Made by a program: the position numbers and the translations under genes
In this document: positions 4,349 to 7,216 of the stretch, in pieces
Numbering within the stretch: the first letter of the stretch is position 1
Layout of the letters: every line of letters begins with the position of its first letter
Assembly (NCBI GenBank): GCA_005773095.1
Contig: SXHT01000277.1
Location: 1 to 7,216 of the forward strand
DNA length: 7,216 bases
Direction: 5' to 3'
Source of the DNA: Planctomycetaceae bacterium
GTDB taxonomy: Bacteria; Planctomycetota; Planctomycetia; Pirellulales; PALSA-1355
The notes under the pieces: model-generated
What the model saw: only the letters and a program-made list of their open reading frames with translations
What the model was told of the DNA's origin: nothing
The model's database searches: none

Positions 4349-6979
4349 TCAATCAACGTAAATGAAGCGGTTGGCAGAAAACAGCACCTGACACAGCGAT
4401 GCGAGTGCGCGACGCTCGGCGTCCTCGGGCGTTTTGGCCAGCGATTCTTTCCACGCGGCGTCACCGGTGGTGCGGAACCGATCGGCCTGCTGGGCGTGAA
4501 AGTCGAGGCAGGCGGCGGTTTCTTCTGCCGTGGGTTCGGCCGCGTACAGCAGCGCGTAAACGCGAAAAACACGGGTTTCGCCAGTGGGTGCTTCGCGCAG
4601 CAGACGATCTGCCAGATCGCCGGCGTGCGCGATCAGCGACTTATCGTTCATAAAGATCAGCGACTGCGTGGGCACGGTGGAACAACGTCGCGAATCGCAA
4701 TTCGGCGACATCACCGGCAGATCAAAGGCATCGAGCATCGTCATCGGCATGGCGCGATGGTTGGCAAGATAAACGCTGCGGCGACGCGCCTGCTCCGCCG
4801 CAACTTGTTCGAGCGGGCCCTCTGGCTTTCCAGACGAGTTCAGCGTGCGTTTGCCGATCACCGCTATGCCGTCGATGTCCAGAGTCACCGGCACCGACGT
4901 GCCATACGGACTGGCATTAAGCGTGCCGCTGACGGCCAGCAGCGCATCGCGGATCTCTTCGGCCTCCAGGCGGCGGACCGACCTCCGGGCGAGCAGGCGA
5001 TTGTCGGGGTCAACTCGATCGAGTTCCGGCGTGCGCGCCGCCTGCTGCCGATAGGCTGCGGTGAGCAGGATCCGCCGATGCAATCGCTTGATCGACCAAC
5101 CCTCTTCGACAAACTGGCTGGCGAGCCAATCGAGCAATTCCGGATGACTGGGTCGATCGCCGTTGAGCCCCAGGTCCCCTGGCGTATCGACCAGTCCACG
5201 GCTGAAGTGCAACTTCCAAATACGATTGACGATTGCTCGTGACACGAGCGGATGGGTGCCGTCGGTCAGCCGACGTGCCCAGGCCAGGCGACGTCCTGAG
5301 GTGGCGAGCGCTGGATTCTTCAGCGGAATCTCGGGAGTGTCACGATGCTGCGCGACGACGCGCGGCTCGCCGGGAAAAATTGTCTGCCGGGGCTGCGCCG
5401 GATCGCCCCGAAAGAAGAGTTTTGTTTCTGGCAGGCTGTCCGCCGATTCCGCCACCACCATCCGCAGATCGACCGGCGGTTTGGTCTCTCGCAGTTTGTT
5501 TGCGGCGGCATCTTCCTGAGAAAACTTCTGAAAGGCCGGATTGTCGTACTCCACCAGAAATCCCGCGATGAAATCGACGGTCTTTACCGCCGGATAGCGC
5601 TCGAGCAGCGCCCGGTGTTCCGGAGTTCGTGCCGCTTCGGCGGCGGAGATCGCCGCGACGACTTGCGCTCGATCAGCCTCAGGAACTTTGGCCACTTCGG
5701 CATCGTGTATTTCCTGAGCGCGCTGCCGACGGCGCTGGTTGATCTCGGCCAGTTGGGCCTGCACCTGCGCTTCGATCGCTTCGGCGGCCTGCTTCATTTC
5801 GGCGGTGGTCACATCCACTTCACGGGCCGAAGGATTCTTCCAGGCGTGCAGATTCATCGCCGGGTCGAAGATGGCACGCAACCGGTGATAGTCTTCGTGA
5901 GAGATCGGGTCGTAACGGTGGTCGTGGCATTGCGCGCAGGCGACGGTCATGCCCAGCAGCGAGGACGTTGTCACGCGCAGCACGTCTGCCACGGCCTGAT
6001 TGCGGTCGGAAATGTTTTCGGAGGTGTCGGTGAAATCGGGCGACATTCGCAGAAATCCCGTGGCGGTCAGCAGCTCAACCGTTCGCGGATCCCGCAGATC
6101 GTGCGGCTGGGTGGCCAGTTCATCTCCCGCCAATTGTTCTTGCACGAAGCGATCGTACGGCTTGTCGGCATTAAAAGAGGCCACAACGTAGTCTCGATAG
6201 TGCCAGGCGTTCGGCCGCGGACGTTCCATGTTCGGATTGCCGTCGCTTTCCGAGTACCCGGCGACATCAAGCCAATGCCGGCCCCAGCGCTCTCCATAGT
6301 GGTGCGAGGCCAGCAGCCGATCGACCAAAGCTTCGTAAGCGGTGGGGGATTCGTCCCGCAGGAACTGATCCACTTCTTCGGGTGTGGGAGGTAGTCCGGT
6401 CAGATCGAAGGTCGCGCGACGGACGAGCGTCCGTTTGTCGGCAGGAGCCGAGAAACCGGAAATGCCGCGCTCATGAATCCGGGCCAACAGGAACGCGTCA
6501 ATCGGATCGATGCCAGAGTGGCCATCCACGGCGGGGACCTGCGGCTTGACCACGGGCTGGAACGACCAGTGCGCCAATTCTTCCGGTGTGAATCGTGCCT
6601 CGGCCGGGTCGGCAAGTTCGGGCCGCGCCGTTGTCGCACCCTGCTCAATCCACTTCCGAACGATTTCCTTCTGCGCCGAGGACAACTTTTTGGGGCCTTT
6701 GGGCATCTCGTCGCTTGCGAGCATGTCCCACAGCAGGCTGGCGTCGGGATCTGCGGGAGTCAGCGCCGATCCCGAATCTCCACCAGCTGCGATCAGTTTC
6801 ACCAGTCGCAGATCGAGGCCCGCCGCTTTGTGTTCTTCCTCTCCATGACAATGAAAGCAGTTGGCTTTAAGGATCGGCCGGACATCGCGCTCAAAAGTGA
6901 GTGGCGCGTCAGATGCCACGACCGCGAGCGGAGTCGCGACGATCCATGCGACCAGCGGAAGTCGGAGAGGATGCGCCAT
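4349..6979 (-). CDS. Secreted PSCyt1-PSCyt2 (DUF1549)-PSD1 (DUF1553) cytochrome-like protein
   Basis: This 876-residue protein has the planctomycete three-domain architecture. Residues 1-22 form a Sec-type signal with likely cleavage after Ala22. PSCyt1 (about 27-115) carries CFHCH (41-45), a c-type heme motif, with Met92 in EMPKGPKKLS as a candidate distal ligand. PSCyt2/DUF1549 (about 155-375) contains RRATFDLTGLPPTPEEV (187-203), YGERWGRHWLDVAGYSES (228-245) and a second CxxCH, CAQCHDHRYDP (348-358). Residues 393-450 are rich in Ala, Glu, Gln and Arg and probably form a coiled coil. PSD1/DUF1553 (about 560-865) contains RLAWARRLTDGTHPLVSRAI (564-583), DTPGDLG (598-604), HRRILLTAAYRQ (634-645) and the C-terminal VPTQSLIFMND (769-779). 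The start at 6979 is supported by GAGGA four bases upstream. It is the first gene of an operon with DUF1501. An extracytoplasmic redox or binding role, perhaps in polymer breakdown, has been suggested for such families but is unproven. Confidence 0.95.
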   Translation of the reverse strand: MAHPLRLPLVAWIVATPLAVVASDAPLTFERDVRPILKANCFHCHGEEEHKAAGLDLRLVKLIAAGGDSGSALTPADPDASLLWDMLASDEMPKGPKKLSSAQKEIVRKWIEQGATTARPELADPAEARFTPEELAHWSFQPVVKPQVPAVDGHSGIDPIDAFLLARIHERGISGFSAPADKRTLVRRATFDLTGLPPTPEEVDQFLRDESPTAYEALVDRLLASHHYGERWGRHWLDVAGYSESDGNPNMERPRPNAWHYRDYVVASFNADKPYDRFVQEQLAGDELATQPHDLRDPRTVELLTATGFLRMSPDFTDTSENISDRNQAVADVLRVTTSSLLGMTVACAQCHDHRYDPISHEDYHRLRAIFDPAMNLHAWKNPSAREVDVTTAEMKQAAEAIEAQVQAQLAEINQRRRQRAQEIHDAEVAKVPEADRAQVVAAISAAEAARTPEHRALLERYPAVKTVDFIAGFLVEYDNPAFQKFSQEDAAANKLRETKPPVDLRMVVAESADSLPETKLFFRGDPAQPRQTIFPGEPRVVAQHRDTPEIPLKNPALATSGRRLAWARRLTDGTHPLVSRAIVNRIWKLHFSRGLVDTPGDLGLNGDRPSHPELLDWLASQFVEEGWSIKRLHRRILLTAAYRQQAARTPELDRVDPDNRLLARRSVRRLEAEEIRDALLAVSGTLNASPYGTSVPVTLDIDGIAVIGKRTLNSSGKPEGPLEQVAAEQARRRSVYLANHRAMPMTMLDAFDLPVMSPNCDSRRCSTVPTQSLIFMNDKSLIAHAGDLADRLLREAPTGETRVFRVYALLYAAEPTAEETAACLDFHAQQADRFRTTGDAAWKESLAKTPEDAERRALASLCQVLFSANRFIYVD

Positions 6980-6983
6980 TCTG

Positions 6984-6988
6984 TCCTC
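6984..6988 (-). promoter_or_regulatory. Ribosome-binding site of the PSCyt1/PSD1 gene
   Basis: GAGGA on the minus strand lies four bases before ATG 6979. It supports this start, which also gives a complete Sec signal peptide at the N-terminus. Confidence 0.55.
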
Positions 6989-7044
6989 AAGGCGGGACGG
7001 ATGGGGTGAATGTCGTGGAGATTGTCAGCCACGCGCTTTGACGC

Positions 7045-7068
7045 TCGATGGGGTTGGGCCACCATCGA
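7045..7068 (-). other. Hairpin in the putative leader of the PSCyt1/DUF1501 operon
   Basis: TCGATGG (7045-7051) and CCATCGA (7062-7068) are a perfect 7-bp inverted repeat around a 10-nt loop. If transcription starts near 7080, the hairpin sits close to the 5' end of the mRNA, about 65 nt before the start codon. It has no U-tract and resembles no riboswitch I recognise. It could be a leader stem, a binding site or chance. Confidence 0.25.
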
Positions 7069-7086
7069 CGCCTTGGTTCGATGCTC

Positions 7087-7115
7087 ATTCTAGCACGACC
7101 GAACCAGTATTTCCA
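7087..7115 (-). promoter_or_regulatory. Candidate sigma70-type promoter for the PSCyt1/DUF1501 operon
   Basis: On the minus strand an extended -10, TGC-TAGAAT (7087-7095; TAGAAT matches TATAAT at 5 of 6), lies 17 bp downstream of TGGAAA (7110-7115; 4 of 6 to TTGACA). The spacing is ideal and the direction is right for the downstream operon, giving a leader of about 100 nt. The match is by eye; planctomycete promoters are poorly defined, and the -10 overlaps the stop codon of the possible upstream gene. Confidence 0.4.
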
Positions 7116-7216
7116 CCTCAGCCAAAGCCGATATTGGCGGCCACACTGCATTGATGTACAGCCGGTCGTATCCATACGGCGTTGCCATGCCGAGCAGATG
7201 CTCCTGCCTGGCGAAG
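7090..7216 (-). CDS. Possible 3' end of a leftward gene of unknown function (partial)
   Basis: From the right window edge a minus-strand frame stays open for 41 codons and ends with TAG at 7090-7092. It reads FARQEHLLGMATPYGYDRLY then INAVWPPISALAEVEILVRSC. The composition looks protein-like and third positions are GC-rich in the first two thirds, but I recognise no family. The antiparallel plus-strand frame from ATG 7154 (MYSRSYPYGVAMPSRC...) is also open to the edge, is Cys/Ser-rich, and shares the same wobble positions, so GC bias cannot separate them. If real, the gene ends 110 bp before the PSCyt1 start and could share its operon or simply precede it. Confidence 0.3.
   Translation of the reverse strand, partial: FARQEHLLGMATPYGYDRLYINAVWPPISALAEVEILVRSC

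Noticed and set aside
5345..6394. 349-codon open frame on the plus strand inside the PSCyt1/PSD1 gene
   Set aside because: Antisense shadow of the DUF1549/DUF1553 gene, whose conserved motifs run continuously through this region. No start signal or motif supports the antisense frame.

Overview
The window looks like chromosomal DNA from a planctomycete, probably a Pirellulales/Blastopirellula-type lineage. The main evidence is a gene pair that marks this phylum: a large secreted protein with PSCyt1-PSCyt2(DUF1549)-PSD1(DUF1553) architecture, followed by a Tat-exported DUF1501 protein. Base composition is GC-rich, and the codon pattern is similar across the four main genes. All identifications come from reading motifs; no database search was run.

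Layout, left to right. (1) Positions 1-24 are the 5' end of a leftward tRNA, most likely tRNA-Ser, cut by the window edge. (2) Positions 25-473 hold no intact gene. They contain a hairpin plus U-tract that would act as a leftward terminator (127-164), a decayed N-terminus of a planctomycete-type tyrosine recombinase with an in-frame stop (199-342), and the decayed C-terminal end of what looks like a zinc-type medium-chain alcohol dehydrogenase (360-464). I read this as a degraded mobile-element or rearrangement scar beside a tRNA gene. (3) Positions 474-2645 are a two-gene rightward operon: a left-handed beta-helix (hexapeptide) acyltransferase and a neutral/alkaline ceramidase-like zinc amidohydrolase, 6 bp apart and probably translationally coupled. 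(4) Positions 2646-2879 are a convergent intergenic region with three consecutive hairpins, probably shared termination or mRNA 3'-end structures. (5) Positions 2880-6979 are a leftward operon, PSCyt1/PSCyt2/PSD1 followed by DUF1501, each gene with a clear ribosome-binding site. A candidate extended -10 promoter lies at 7087-7115. (6) Positions 7090-7216 may be the 3' end of another leftward gene that continues beyond the window.

How the genes may work together. The PSCyt1-PSD1 and DUF1501 proteins are both predicted to be exported, one by Sec and one by Tat, and to act outside the cytoplasmic membrane as a unit. Their biochemical role is not established for the family. The rightward pair couples a putative acyl transfer enzyme with a putative amide hydrolase, and neither protein has an obvious signal peptide. 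An acylation/deacylation role on an amino-sugar or amino-lipid is plausible but is inference. No CRISPR array, intact mobile element, defence system or clearly new system is visible. The most interesting items are the acyltransferase/ceramidase-like pair and the relic-filled region beside the tRNA.
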